Assembly: GCA_029379385.1 (NCBI GenBank) | Contig: CM055617.1 | Coordinates: forward strand, 17,306,679-17,370,678 | Origin: Quillaja saponaria | Taxonomy: Eukaryota > Streptophyta > Magnoliopsida > Fabales > Quillajaceae | Direction: 5' to 3' | DNA length: 64,000 nucleotides | Shown: positions 21,953 through 32,689 of the stretch, piece by piece | Layout: the number at the start of each line of letters is the position of its first letter | How positions within the stretch are numbered: the first letter of the stretch is position 1 | The notes under the pieces: generated by a model | The model's database searches: none | What the model was told of the DNA's origin: nothing | What the model saw: the letters and a program-made list of their open reading frames with translations, nothing else | Translations under genes and position numbers: made by a program

Positions 21953-24900
21953 TGTGGTGACCCTTAATTTTACATATGTCTAATTAATGGGTGCAAGTCT
22001 TATGGTGGGATCATAAACCCAAAATTACAAATTTAGTGGTTCAAAAAGAAAAAAATTATTATTATTATTGTAGTTATTTTAATTATTTAGAGTTTAGTAA
22101 AATTAATTATTATTATATTCTTTTGTCTTTTTTACTTAAACTACCATATAAGTGTATTATAGAAAATAATACTAATAATAATAACTATTTTCATCTATGT
22201 AAAATTTTTATTTTCCTTAAGGACTTGAAGGAAAAATATCTGCTCACTTAATATTATTATTTGTTATAGTACATGAAAATAATGAGTCTTTCTTAAGATT
22301 TTAAAATGCTGAAAAAAAATCTTGTACTAAATAATTAAAACTTGACAAGTGTTTTTTTCTGGACCATACTTTTTCTCTTGGCCAAGAGACTACATGCTTT
22401 ACCATTTCTTTTTTTCTTCCCCGTAAGTCACCTACAAAGACACCACACCCAAAACTAAAACTCATGCTTTCTTATGATATTCCATCTACAATCCACACCA
22501 TAAAAATTTCCACACTTTCTTTGCTCCTTATGGGTGGATTAGTAGCTCCTAATTCAAGAGAGGGAGGTAAGAGAATGCATATGATTCTCTTTATTCCTTT
22601 TATTCTTCCCCTTCAATTACTTTTCTGTTTTGGTTTTTCTTTGCAATATCCTTCTTCTTTCTTTGTTCAGTTTTCACATTTCCAACTCTATTGAAAGTCT
22701 ACTATAGAATCTCACCACTATTTCATTTTTTTTAAGCTAAGTTTATGCTATTTGGTACTTGAAATTCCTAAATTATCATATTTCATTAACACTTAAACAA
22801 ATATATTTGGTTTAAAATCATATAATTTTTAAAATAAATATATTATTTTAATGGCCAATTTCATGTAAATATACATACAAATATTCAAAGAGTTGTTATA
22901 TATATATATATATATTAAATCTTGCTTATATAGATTAATAACATTTATTTGAACTTTTACAATAAATTACATAAATTGGTATATAAAACCAATATGTTAG
23001 TTTAGGAATGGGGGTTGTGAAACTATATATATAACTACATATATATTTGTAATTTATATATGTTGAATTGTACCTATTTAATTTATTTATATGAAATAAT
23101 ATATCTTGTGCTGATTTTCTTATATTCAAAGTGGTGATGTTAGAGTTGAACCTTGTATTATGAGTTATACTTTTCTATATTGAGCTCACTAGAATTGTTT
23201 CTAGCAAATTTTAAATATTTGGGTTTGGGTTTGGGTTACTTCAAATTGTTTCCCTTTTTCCTTGAACTTTGGTTGATGTTGATTGTGCATGTAATTAGCT
23301 TGGCTTTGGGATTAGAGGGAACTCATTGCTTATAATCCTTTGTTATTCGTTTTATTTTCGAGATGCTTACTATATTGTTGTTTGAAATTCTTCTAGACTT
23401 GTTGGACACTCCTAAACCTTTCATTCTATGACTTTAGGTTCCTGGCATTCTTAGAAGCTTCACTTGTATTGTGAGTGGATAGTTCTTAGTGTAGTATTTT
23501 CATTGTACTCATCACATCCATTATTAATTTTTAATTCGGAAACTACTTCTTGAATTAACATGTTTTACTTAAACTTTACTTTAATCTTTGAAGCTTTTCA
23601 AACTAGTTTTTAAGTAAATTATTTTGAAAGCACATTTGAACCATCAAACATTTTAAAGATCCATTTTAAATCTCTTATGCATACATGGATATCATTGTTA
23701 ATTATTTTATATTCTTGAACATAGTCATCAGGGACAAACACTTTAATATTTTATCCTCTCTTATTTGATAAGTGTCATTGTATAGATTTGAAATTAATAT
23801 TGCCACTTGGAATGAAAGTTGATTTATTTTATTTTAACTATTAGTGGATAACTGTATATGACTTTGGATTTAATGGACTTGTCTTGATTTGAAAAGTAAA
23901 TATCGGAATGTTGCTATTTGGATAATGATGTTGTAGATGCTTCCATTAATTTTCTTAGTTTTCATCTTGGCATAACTTTGTTATTCTAGTATTCTATTCT
24001 TCTTTCGTATTTCTTTTTGGTATGGTACTTGTCAGAACACCTTAGTTAACGAGGTATAGTTAGCCTATATGCACATAGTATATTTTTCGAATATAGTACC
24101 TAGTTAGGGAGGGTTGCCCTAACCCTATATGTGGGCTAACATATGTGGTAATGAGTTTGATATCCTAGTCAATAGGGGTTTGGCACTGACTTGTTGTAAC
24201 CTACAGGATGGTTTGTATTGGAATTGACACCCTAGTTAGTAGGGGTTTGGTGCAAACTCGTTATAATTTATGGTATAGCAGTTTGATAGTTCTGAGAATG
24301 TACAATGCCTATAGGTGCATTTCGTAAAATGATTGTGACAAATAGTTAATTTACTTTGTTTTAAGATTTCAATTATAACTCTTTTACCAAATGGTTGTTA
24401 ACAACAATTTATTGCTTATGTTTTCAAATGTATCATTGTATCTTTATGTAACTGTTTATTGGTAAATCATTTTTGTTTTGAGGAAACCGTTTTCAAATGT
24501 ATCATTGTATCTTTATGTAAACAGTTTTGGTAAATTATTCGTGTTTTGGCTTATTTTGGCGTTTACTATACTATGTATTGTCAACTCACAGAGTCTTTGT
24601 GACTTACCCTTTTTAGTTTCATATTTTCTTTTCAGATAGCAAATCTTAGATTCTGAGTTTTAGGTTAAGAGAAGGTTTCCGTGGAGTTTCTTTGAAACTA
24701 CCCAGCCTTTGTTTTGGCTTAGGCCTAGTTGTATTTGTATCACTTTGTATCTATATATTTATTAATTAGACTCTGCTACAACCTTTTTTTAGGGATTTGT
24801 TTTTGTTTTATTTTGTGCTTTGGTCATGGGTGACCATTGCGGATTATGTTATTATCTATCAGGTTTACAAACTTTTGAGTGTCTAATTTTTATATAGACT

Positions 24901-25023
24901 ATTGCAGGTTTTTTTTTTTTCTTTTTTTTTTTTTTTTGAATCTTTATAGACTTGTTTGGTTCATGGTAGGCCTATGTTCACCTTAATCTATTTACCGGTC
25001 ATGGCCCCGTTTGGGTCATGACA
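21953..25023 (+). mobile_element. Family-B 5' LTR (3071 bp)
   Basis: Starts TGTGGTGACCCTTAATTT and ends GGGTCATGACA. It matches 28896-30028 plus 41752-43812 by eye. The five bases before it (GTAAG, 21948-21952) match the five after the 3' LTR (GTAGG, 43813-43817) with one change, as expected for a gypsy target-site duplication. The ORFs at 21991, 22464, 22935 and 23153 lie in the LTR and are not genes. Confidence 0.9.
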
Positions 25024-25027
25024 AAGT

Positions 25028-25039
25028 TGGTATCAGAGC
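25028..25039 (+). other. tRNA-Met primer binding site of family B
   Basis: TGGTATCAGAGC lies four bases inside the 5' LTR end. It is the perfect complement of the plant initiator tRNA-Met 3' end used by many gypsy and copia elements. Confidence 0.93.
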
Positions 25040-25199
25040 ACTAGGTTCAATTTCTTATTGTTAGTGGATCATAGGATTCATTCGTTCTTTGACTCATCAT
25101 TGTTATTCATACTATCCTTGTTCACTTCTTGCTATTCTAATAAATGTGTTCCTAAGGCAAATTAAATAATTGATGAATTGTTTGACTTTGGTGCTTAGG

Positions 25200-25862
25200 T
25201 GACAGTGGCACTTAGGACTCGTAAGATGGCTTCTTATGAAGGAGGCAAGACGGTTAGTGATGAGGCATCTACTCCACCTCTTGTTAGATGTGGAACAAGA
25301 GGGTGTAGTGCCTATCGAGGGCATGGCACAATAAGGGATGTGATAGAAATGTGTCTGGGAGAAGATATGTCCTAGGTTTTGAGGCTCATGATGAGACTGT
25401 TACTTCATAGGGAGTTCCACTAGCTCAGTTGCTACTATTTCAGCACCGGTGATCTATGTCGTAGAGTGATGATTGCCTTTAAAGTTTCCTAAAGGTCAAG
25501 CCCCCATCTTTCTCTGATTCTAGTAAAGCTAAGGACCCGCAATTATTTATTGAGAAGATCGAGAAGAGATTGAGAGTGATTCGCTACCCAAATGACTATT
25601 CTGTTATGGTATCCATTGATTGTGTCCACACCTATAAGGGAATCCATGGATTTAGACTTGGTGTTTAAAGATTGTGTTGTTTGTGTAAGCAACCATGACT
25701 TGCCTGCAGACATGATCCAGCTTGCTTTATTGTATTTTATGTGATACTAGGTATCAATTAGTTGGCCTCTAGCCATGCCACAATTAATTGTTTTGAGATG
25801 GCCATTACCTTTAAGATTCTGGAGGATTCTAAATTTCTATTCCAAGGTAATTGAAGTATAGC
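25200..25862 (+). pseudogene. Family-B gag and protease remnant, mostly deleted
   Basis: Only scraps of gag remain. There is an opening near 25201 (R-T-R-K-M-A-S-Y-E-G-G) and a piece of the gag core near 25515-25640 (D-P-Q-L-F-I-E-K-I-E-K-R-L, typical of Tekay/Del-type gag). After about 25680 the sequence jumps to the protease C-terminal part: D-M-I-Q-L-A-L-L-Y-F, then D-V-I-L-G-I-N in another frame, then S-H-A-T-I-N-C-F. The capsid body, zinc knuckle and protease active site are missing. Normal gag plus protease is about 1.5 kb longer. Confidence 0.75.
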
Positions 25863-26730
25863 CCCACATAACTTGATATCTATTATTGCTACAAGACAGA
25901 TGATAAGACAGGGATGTAAGGCATACTTGGCTTTAGTAAGAGATACGGAAGGTGCAAGACGTAGTTTGGAACAAGTTCAGGTTGCGGCAAAGTTTTTGAA
26001 TGTGTTTCCTGATGAGTTACTTGGTTTGCCTCTTGATCAGGATATTGAGTTTTGCATTGACTTGGCTCTTAGTACCAATCCAATTTCCATACCCCTTTAA
26101 TGCATGGCTATCGCAAAACTTAAGGAGTTGAAGGAGCAGTTGCAAGATTTGCTTGACAAGGGTTCCATCCGACTGAGCACTTTGCCTTAGGATGCTCTAG
26201 TGTTGTTTGTTCTAAAAAAGGATGGTTCTATGTGGCTGAGCATAGATTACCAGCAACTTAACAAGATGACAGTTTGCAATAAGTATCCTCTTTCATGGAT
26301 TGATGACTTATTTGATCAACTTCAGGGAGTGTTTCTCCAAGATTGACTTAAGGTCAGGCTACCATCAGCTAAAGATTAAGCAAGAGGACATTTTGAAGAT
26401 GACTTTCAGGACTCGATATGCGCATTTTAAATTCTTAATGATGTCTTTTGGATTCATGAAAGCACCTATAGCATTTATGGACTTGATGAACCATGTGTTC
26501 AAATCGTTCTTAGATAGGTTTGTAATTATTTTCATCAACTACATCTTAGTTTATTCTAAGAATGAGGAGGAACATGAGCTGCATCTCATATTGCTTTCGC
26601 AAACCCTACAAGAGCACCAATTGTACACTAAATTCTCAAAATGTGAATTTTGGTTAGATAATATGGCTTTCTTAGGTCACGTGGTGACTAAAGATAGGAT
26701 TTAGGTGGATTCGAAGAAGGTCTAAGCAAT
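25863..26730 (+). pseudogene. Family-B reverse transcriptase, catalytic pair lost
   Basis: A run at 25873-26097 contains V-F-P-D-E-L-L-G-L-P, the linker before RT in Tekay/Del chromoviruses. Next come L-K-E-L-K-E-Q-L, K-K-D-G-S-M and I-D-Y-Q-Q-L-N-K. A small deletion near 26325 shifts the frame into 26300-26704, which carries [20 protein letters not shown] and L-G-H-V-V. The catalytic F-x-D-D site reads F-I-N-Y (26531-26542), so both Asp are replaced. The domain is otherwise in the usual order. Confidence 0.9.
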
Positions 26731-27300
26731 TAAGAATTAGCTAAGACTAACATCAATTATCGAGATTCGCAGCTTTCTTGGGTTAGAAGGGTACTACAGT
26801 CGCTTTTTAAAGACTTCTCTCGGATTGGAGCTCCTTTGACTCAGAAAAATGTGAAGTATTACTGGACTCTTGCTTGTGAGGAAAGCTTTCAAAAGCTCAA
26901 GATCTATTTGACTACAACTCCTATGTTAACATTACCTTCAGGATTAGGTGGTTACAAGGCTGCTTGTTGATGCAACATAGTAAGGTGATTGCTTATACTT
27001 CTAGGTAGTCAAAGCGGCATGAGCAGAACTACCCGACACATGATCTGGAAATAACAGCAATTGTGTTCGCTTTGAAAATTTGGTGACATTACCTATATGG
27101 TGAAAAATGTGATATCTATACTGACCACAAAAGTTTGAATTATATCTTCCAGTAGTGAAATCTAAACCTTAGGTAAAGGCAGTGGATGGGGTTATTGAAG
27201 GACTATGACTGCACTATTTTGTATCATCCCAGAAAGGAAAATGTAGTTGCAGATGCTCTTAGTAGGAAGTCTTCAGGTAGCTTTACAGGCTTAGCAGTTA
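26731..27300 (+). pseudogene. Family-B RNase H region, broken
   Basis: Identified from its place and scattered motifs in shifting frames: a F-L-G-L-E-G-Y-Y block near 26775, K-V-I-A-Y-like sequence near 26983, H-D-L-E-I-T-A-I-V-F-A-L-K near 27040 and the Y-T-D-H-K-S-L-like site near 27120. The end connection (V-V-A-D-A-L-S-R-K-S) is at about 27247-27275. Many stops and small indels interrupt it. Confidence 0.78.
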
Positions 27301-27589
27301 TTAGAAGACCTTTAATTACAGAGATCTATAAGTTGTTGGATGACGAGGTTTAGTTGGAGATTAGTGAGTCAGAAGTGTTCTTGGCTCAAATTCAAAGAAG
27401 GCTGGTTCATCTTGAATAGGTTTAGGAAGGGCAGAATCAGGATCCTCATTTGATTACACTTCAGGAAAGTGTTGTTTAAGGATAAAGCAGTGAATTTATC
27501 AATGGCACGGATGGTATCCTTCGATTTAGCTACCAAGTGTGTGTACCAGATGTGGGTGTTCTTTGTAGGGAGGTTCTTAAGGAAGCACA

Positions 27590-28782
27590 TCAATCAGCTT
27601 ATTCCGTTCATCCAGTTCCACTAAGATGTATCATGACTCTTGGGAAACTTATTGGTGGGATGGCTTAAAGAGAGATGTAGTGGATTTCATATCCAGATGC
27701 CTTACTTGTTAGTAGGTTAAAGTTGAGCACCAGTAACCAGCAGGGACGTTGCAGTCTTTAGATGTTCCTAAGTGGAAGTGGGAGCATTTTACTATGGACT
27801 TTGTGATTGGTTTACCTTGTACCCTCAAGGGATTCGATTCTATTTGGGTAATAGTTGACTAGTCGAACAAGTCAGGGCACTTTACATTGATAAGATCATT
27901 ATGCTTCATGGTGCTCCCTTTTATATAATGTTTGATATAGTACTTAGTTCACGTCTCAATTTTAGGGAAAGTCACAAGAAGTGATGGGTACAAAATTAAA
28001 TTTGAGCACTACTTTTCATCCACAAACAGACAGTTAGTCAGAGCACACTATGTAGACATTGGAAGACATGCTTCGTGCTTGTGTTATAGACTTAGGTGTT
28101 AACTGGAGTTGCCACCTACCACTGCTAGAGTTTGCTTCAACAATAGTTATCAGGCCAGTATTCAAATGGCACCATTCAATGCTCTCTATAGGCAAAGGTG
28201 TAGGTCACCTATTTGTTGGTACAAGGTTGGTGAGAGAAGGCTTTTAGGCCTTAAGATTACGCAAAAGACTATCGAGAAAGTTTCCTAAATTTGAGATCGT
28301 CTAGCAGCCCAGAATAGGTAGAGGGCCTATGTTGACAACCGACCTCGTGACTTAGAGTTCTATATTGGCAATCATATTTCTTCCATGTGTCACCAACTAA
28401 GGGCGTAACGCAATTAGGAAAGAAAGGGAAGCTAATGCGCGGTACATTGGTCTCTTTGAGATTCTAACATATGTTGGCACAGTTGCTTATTGTTTAGCCT
28501 TTCTACTGGATTTAGTAAGAGTTCATCCAGTGTTCTATGTTTCTATGCTTCGTAAATACTTGTCAGATCTGTCTCATATGTTGGACCCACAAACTGTTCA
28601 ACTAAAAGCTGATATGACTTACAAGAAGAAGCTAGTGGCTATTCTTGATCGTCAAGTGCAGAAGCTCTGCACCAAATAAATAGCATTGGTGAAGGTATTA
28701 TTGTGTAACCACACATAAGAGGAGACGACTTGGGAAGCGGAAGCAAAGATAAGGGACAAATACCCTTATTTGTTTGTTAAGT
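27590..28782 (+). pseudogene. Family-B integrase and chromodomain tail, broken
   Basis: The zinc-binding region appears around 27600-27715 (S-V-H-P near 27606, C-L-T-C near 27700). The core follows near 27790 (T-M-D-F-V-I-G-L-P, first Asp) and W-V-I-V-D near 27848. A deletion after this removes the normal T-K-S-A-H-F to second-Asp spacing. F-N-N-S-Y-Q-A-S-I-Q-M-A-P-F follows near 28130, and the C-terminal region near 28430-28560. The end reads I-L-D-R-Q-V, then A-L-V-K-V-L-L, then T-T-W-E-A-E-A-K-I-R-D-K-Y-P-Y-L-F (about 28640-28780), a chromodomain-type tail. Stops are frequent. Confidence 0.85.
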
Positions 28783-28876
28783 GAGGTACCTTGCTAGGTG
28801 CTTGTTATTATATGATTGTTTTATGGAATGTTTTCTTTTCCTTGTTTGTGAGTTGTTTGAAGACGAATTTTTTTTT

Positions 28877-28890
28877 GGGAGGGGAGAGGG
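28877..28890 (+). other. Polypurine tract of family B
   Basis: GGGAGGGGAGAGGG lies six bases before the 3' LTR start. It is the expected priming site for plus-strand DNA synthesis. Confidence 0.85.
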
Positions 28891-28895
28891 TAGAA

Positions 28896-30028
28896 TATGG
28901 TGACCCTTATTTACATATGTGCAATAATAGGTGCAAGTCTTGTGGTGAGACAACAAACCCAAAATTACAAATTTAGTGGCTCACAAAGAATAAATTTATT
29001 ACTATTACTGTGCTTATTTTAATTATTTAGAGTTTAGTAAAATTAATTATTATTATTTTCTCTTTTTTTACTTAAACTACCATATAAGGGTATTATAGAA
29101 AAAATAATAATAACTATTTTCATGTATGTAAAATTTTTATTTTCCTTAAGAACTTGAAGGAAAAATATTTGCTCACTTAATATTACTATTTGTTATAGTA
29201 CATGAAAATAGTGATATTTCTTAAGATTTCAAAATGATGTAAAAATATCTTGTACAAAGCAATCAAAATTTGACAAGTGTCCTTGTATAGACCTTACTTT
29301 CTCTCTTGACCAAGAGACTACATGCTTTACCATTTCTTTTTGTCTTCCCCGTAAGTCACCTACAAAGACACCACACCCAAAACTAAAACCCACACTTCCT
29401 TATGCTATTCCATCTACAATCCGCACCATCAACATTTCCTCACCTTCTTTGCTCTTTATGGGTGCATTAGTAGCTACTAATTCAAGAGAGGGAGGTAAGA
29501 GAATGCATATGATTCTCTTTATTTCTTTTATTCTTCCCCTTCAATTACCTTTTCTATTTTGGTTTTTCTATGCAATATCCTTCTTCTTTCTTTGTTCAGT
29601 CTTCACATTTCCAACTCTATTGAAAGTCTACTGTGGATTCTCACCACTATTTCATTTTTTAAGCTAAGTTTATGTTATTTGGTACTTGAAATTTGTAAAT
29701 TATCATATTTCTTTAACACTTAAACAAATATATTTGGTTTAAAATCATATAATTTTTAAAATAAATATACTATTTTAGTGGCCAATTTCAAGTAAATATA
29801 CATACAATATTCAAAGAGTTGTTATATATATGTTAAATCTTGCTTATATAGATTAATTAAATTCTATTTGAACATTTGCAATAAATTACATAAATTGCTA
29901 TATTAAACCAATATGTTAGTTTAGGAATGGGGGTTGTGAAACTATATATATATAACTACATATATATTCGTAATTTGTATATGTTGAATTGTACCTATTT
30001 AATTTATTTATATGAAATAATATATCTT
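28896..30028 (+). mobile_element. Family-B 3' LTR, left part
   Basis: Starts TATGGTGACCCTTATTTACA, the counterpart of 21953 with one G to A change in the first dinucleotide pair, and follows the 5' LTR to TATGAAATAATATATCTT. At 30029 it breaks off into the CACTA element's subterminal repeats. The LTR segment equivalent to 23108-23232 (125 bp) is missing at the junction. Confidence 0.9.
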
Positions 30029-30610
30029 AATCTTTCACAAATCCGTAAATTAGTCGTAAATTGGATTTGCAACAAATTTGTGACAAATTATGTTTATCGT
30101 AAATTTCTCGAATGAATTTTGAGATGAAAATAATTCAATCATAAATCTGTCGCAAATGTATAGCGACGGGAATATTCTATTCGCAAATCATTCGCAAAAA
30201 AATTCAACAAAACTGTCATTAAATTGCTATAATAAATTCAGTCGCAAGTTTCACAATGAACAACTTTTAATTCCATCACAAATCCGTCATAAATTAAGAT
30301 CATAATTTGGCCGCAAATCCATCACAATTCCTTCACAAAATTCCATCACAAATCTATCGCAATGTTAAAACTTAAGAAATTTCAATCCATCGCAAATCAG
30401 TCGCAATTGTAAAACTTAAGAAATTTTAATCCATCTCAAAACCATCACAAATCCGTTACAAAATTAAATTAATTAAGAAATTTATTTCTGTCACAAATCC
30501 GTTGCAAAATTAATTTTGTCGCTATTCCATCACAAATTTGTCCCTAATCTAAAAATATAATGTGCATATTTTGTCACAAAATCATCACTATTTTGTAGCT
30601 AATTGTAACA
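30029..30610. repeat. Left subterminal repeat region of the CACTA element
   Basis: Dense degenerate copies of CAAATCCGTCGCAAAT-like words in one predominant orientation, for example near 30036, 30141, 30285, 30310, 30346, 30384, 30446 and 30490, mixed with single-base variants. The same words occur in 41390-41751. Confidence 0.85.
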
Positions 30611-30899
30611 GTTTTTAATATATTTATGCATTTTAATTCACTTTTCCATATTTTTTGCACCTATTTTGACCATGTAACATCAATAAATTCAGAAACCAAA
30701 CTATAATGAACACGTTCCATTATCAAAAGAAAATTACATCAATTCAACAAAGTTTCAACATATATTCAATAAACTTTCAACACATATCCAACTAACTTTA
30801 GACACATTTAAAATTTAACATATCCAAATATGTAATAAAGTAAACTTAAAAAATAATAAAACCTTGTCCAAAAAATAAGTAAAAAACTGCATCTTAATC

Positions 30900-32350
30900 A
30901 TCGTCACCAAGATCCTCATCTGATTCATCATCATCATCTTCATCTTCAACATTATTATCCTAATAAGTAAAACATAGTAAATTTATATAAGTGAATTTGT
31001 GTAATTTAATTAGTATCTACTTTTTATAATTGAAACAAAACTTATAGCTTGGCATCCATATTTTCATTTCGCTTTCCCTTTCTAATGCCAACGTGCCTGA
31101 GACTATTGAGAGAAAGAAGTTGTCAACTATTTAATCGCATCCAATACACCTTTTAATGCATTATCAACTTAATTACATATCTCTTGATTTTGTGTCTGAA
31201 TCTTATTGTGTAACTCGGTACACATCTTGGTACATATCTCAGTACGCGTCTCGGTTCGCATGGTACCTAAAAAAAATATTCTTCTGAGACAAGTGCACTA
31301 GATGATGAACTAGCTGGATGTGAACTGATGCTGGCCGAAGACGAGGAACATGAATAACAAGGGTCAAGAGTACAACCAAAGCCACTCTACCCTTCTTTGG
31401 CTGACTAGTAGAACACAATCATATATCCTTATCTATAACTGGTTCAGTAGACGAGGAACTTCCATCCTCTCTATAAATCAAAAAAAATTAAGTTACATAA
31501 ATTTCATGGAATATATATATAAAATAATAACTTATTTTAGAGGTTAACACTTACGCTAACATTCTGTGAATGCTAAGAAACAAACTCTCTTGTCTTTCGC
31601 TTGTGCTTCTGGCCAAATAGCTCCTTGTATCGGATGAGTCATTTCAACTTTTTTTCCTACAAAATAAACATAACTTATACATAATATTAAAAAATTATGA
31701 GTTAGTAAATTAAATTATGCATTTGTTTACCATAATCTCCTTATGACAAACAAATGTGCGTGAACCTCTAGCATGAACACTAGCCTCTAGCATTGAACTT
31801 CGATTTTTCATAGCAGCTGCCGACTTATGTTTTCACTCCTCTATATTCCATGTTGTTTCACACAACTCATTAAAATATTCAAATTGAATAGATGGTAGAC
31901 CGAATCCTCTCCAATCCAATGGGTTTTGTGATCTACTTTTTACCCTAGTCATATTTCTTACATTATGAATTAGTTGATTGAATCATTCTTATGCAGTCTT
32001 TTCCCACACAATGCGAGCCATAGACCTATCATCCTCAAATGCAAAACAAAATCTCCTCTGAAAAGTAAAATATATAATAGTTAGCAAATAAAATTTAATA
32101 ATATGCAAATTTTAATTATACATAAATCTTACCATATATGAGTTAGAGTGAATCCTTAACGTCTTGAGAACATGATTTATAGGTTGCTATCGGGCTAGGC
32201 ATATGAGAAATAATTTCACTACCTATGTCATGAGTGATAGTCGATGGATGGAACCTTCGACTACATGCACATAAAATATTTAGATAAAAAAAATGAAATC
32301 AAATATTAATATATATATATATATATATAAACAACAAATAAGTGTATAAC
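30900..32350 (-). pseudogene. CACTA ORF1 (TNPA / Transposase_24-like), decayed
   Basis: Minus strand. Exon-like pieces are separated by AT-rich introns. Around 32060-31970 it reads A-F-E-D-D-R-S-M-A-R-I-V-W-E-K, then F-N-Q-L-I-H-N-V-R-N. Around 31850-31740 it reads N-R-S-S-M-L-E-A-S-V-H-A-R-G-S-R, the N-R...H...G-S block of the Ptta/En/Spm family. Near 31640-31590 a K-H-K-R-K-T-R-E-F-V piece matches the later T-H-K...V block. It ends in an Asp/Glu-rich tail (about 30990-30900) with a coding trinucleotide series. Such proteins bind subterminal repeats and assist the TNP2 transposase. Stops show it is inactive. Confidence 0.68.
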
Positions 32351-32480
32351 TTATGGATTTGTTCCTGGCTCTCTACTGATGATAGGGTGTGGATCTGCAC
32401 TGTCAATATCATGTGCGGCTAATGATGGACTCTCGGCCAGAGTAACCAGTAATGGAGAAGTAGTGTGTGAGGTGGATGGT

Positions 32481-32597
32481 GAAGGAAGTATAGGTGATAC
32501 AAACTCCCTCATAGATGATGAAGGAAGTATAGGTGATATAGACTCCCTCCTAGGTGATGAAGGAAGTATAGGTGATATAGACTCCCTCCTAGACAAT
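32481..32597 (-). repeat. Three 39-bp repeats encoding a Ser/Pro-rich 13-residue unit
   Basis: GAAGGAAGTATAGGTGATA starts units at 32481, 32520 and 32559, giving a spacing of 39. In the open minus frame 32662-32351 each unit encodes R-R-E-S-I-S-P-I-L-P-S-S-P or a variant. The frame lies between the TNP2-like end and the TNPA-like part and could be the C-terminus of the former or N-terminus of the latter. Confidence 0.9.
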
Positions 32598-32689
32598 AAT
32601 TTTGGTATGTCACTCCTTAACTCATTCAGATTCACTTCTTCCATGATGTATCCATCAAACAAGACAACTGGTTCGTCAATTTCATAAAT

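Noticed and set aside
23216..23237. GGGTTTGGGTTTGGGTT, telomere-like
   Set aside because: The unit is TTTGGG, not the plant TTTAGGG, only three units long, and inside an LTR.
24900..24940. T-rich tract as a LINE or SINE tail
   Set aside because: It is inside the family-B LTR, with a related T-rich part in the sister LTR, and no retroposon body.
25028..25039. Possible tRNA-derived gene
   Set aside because: Only 12 bases complementary to the tRNA-Met 3' end at the LTR border; it is a primer binding site and not a tRNA gene.
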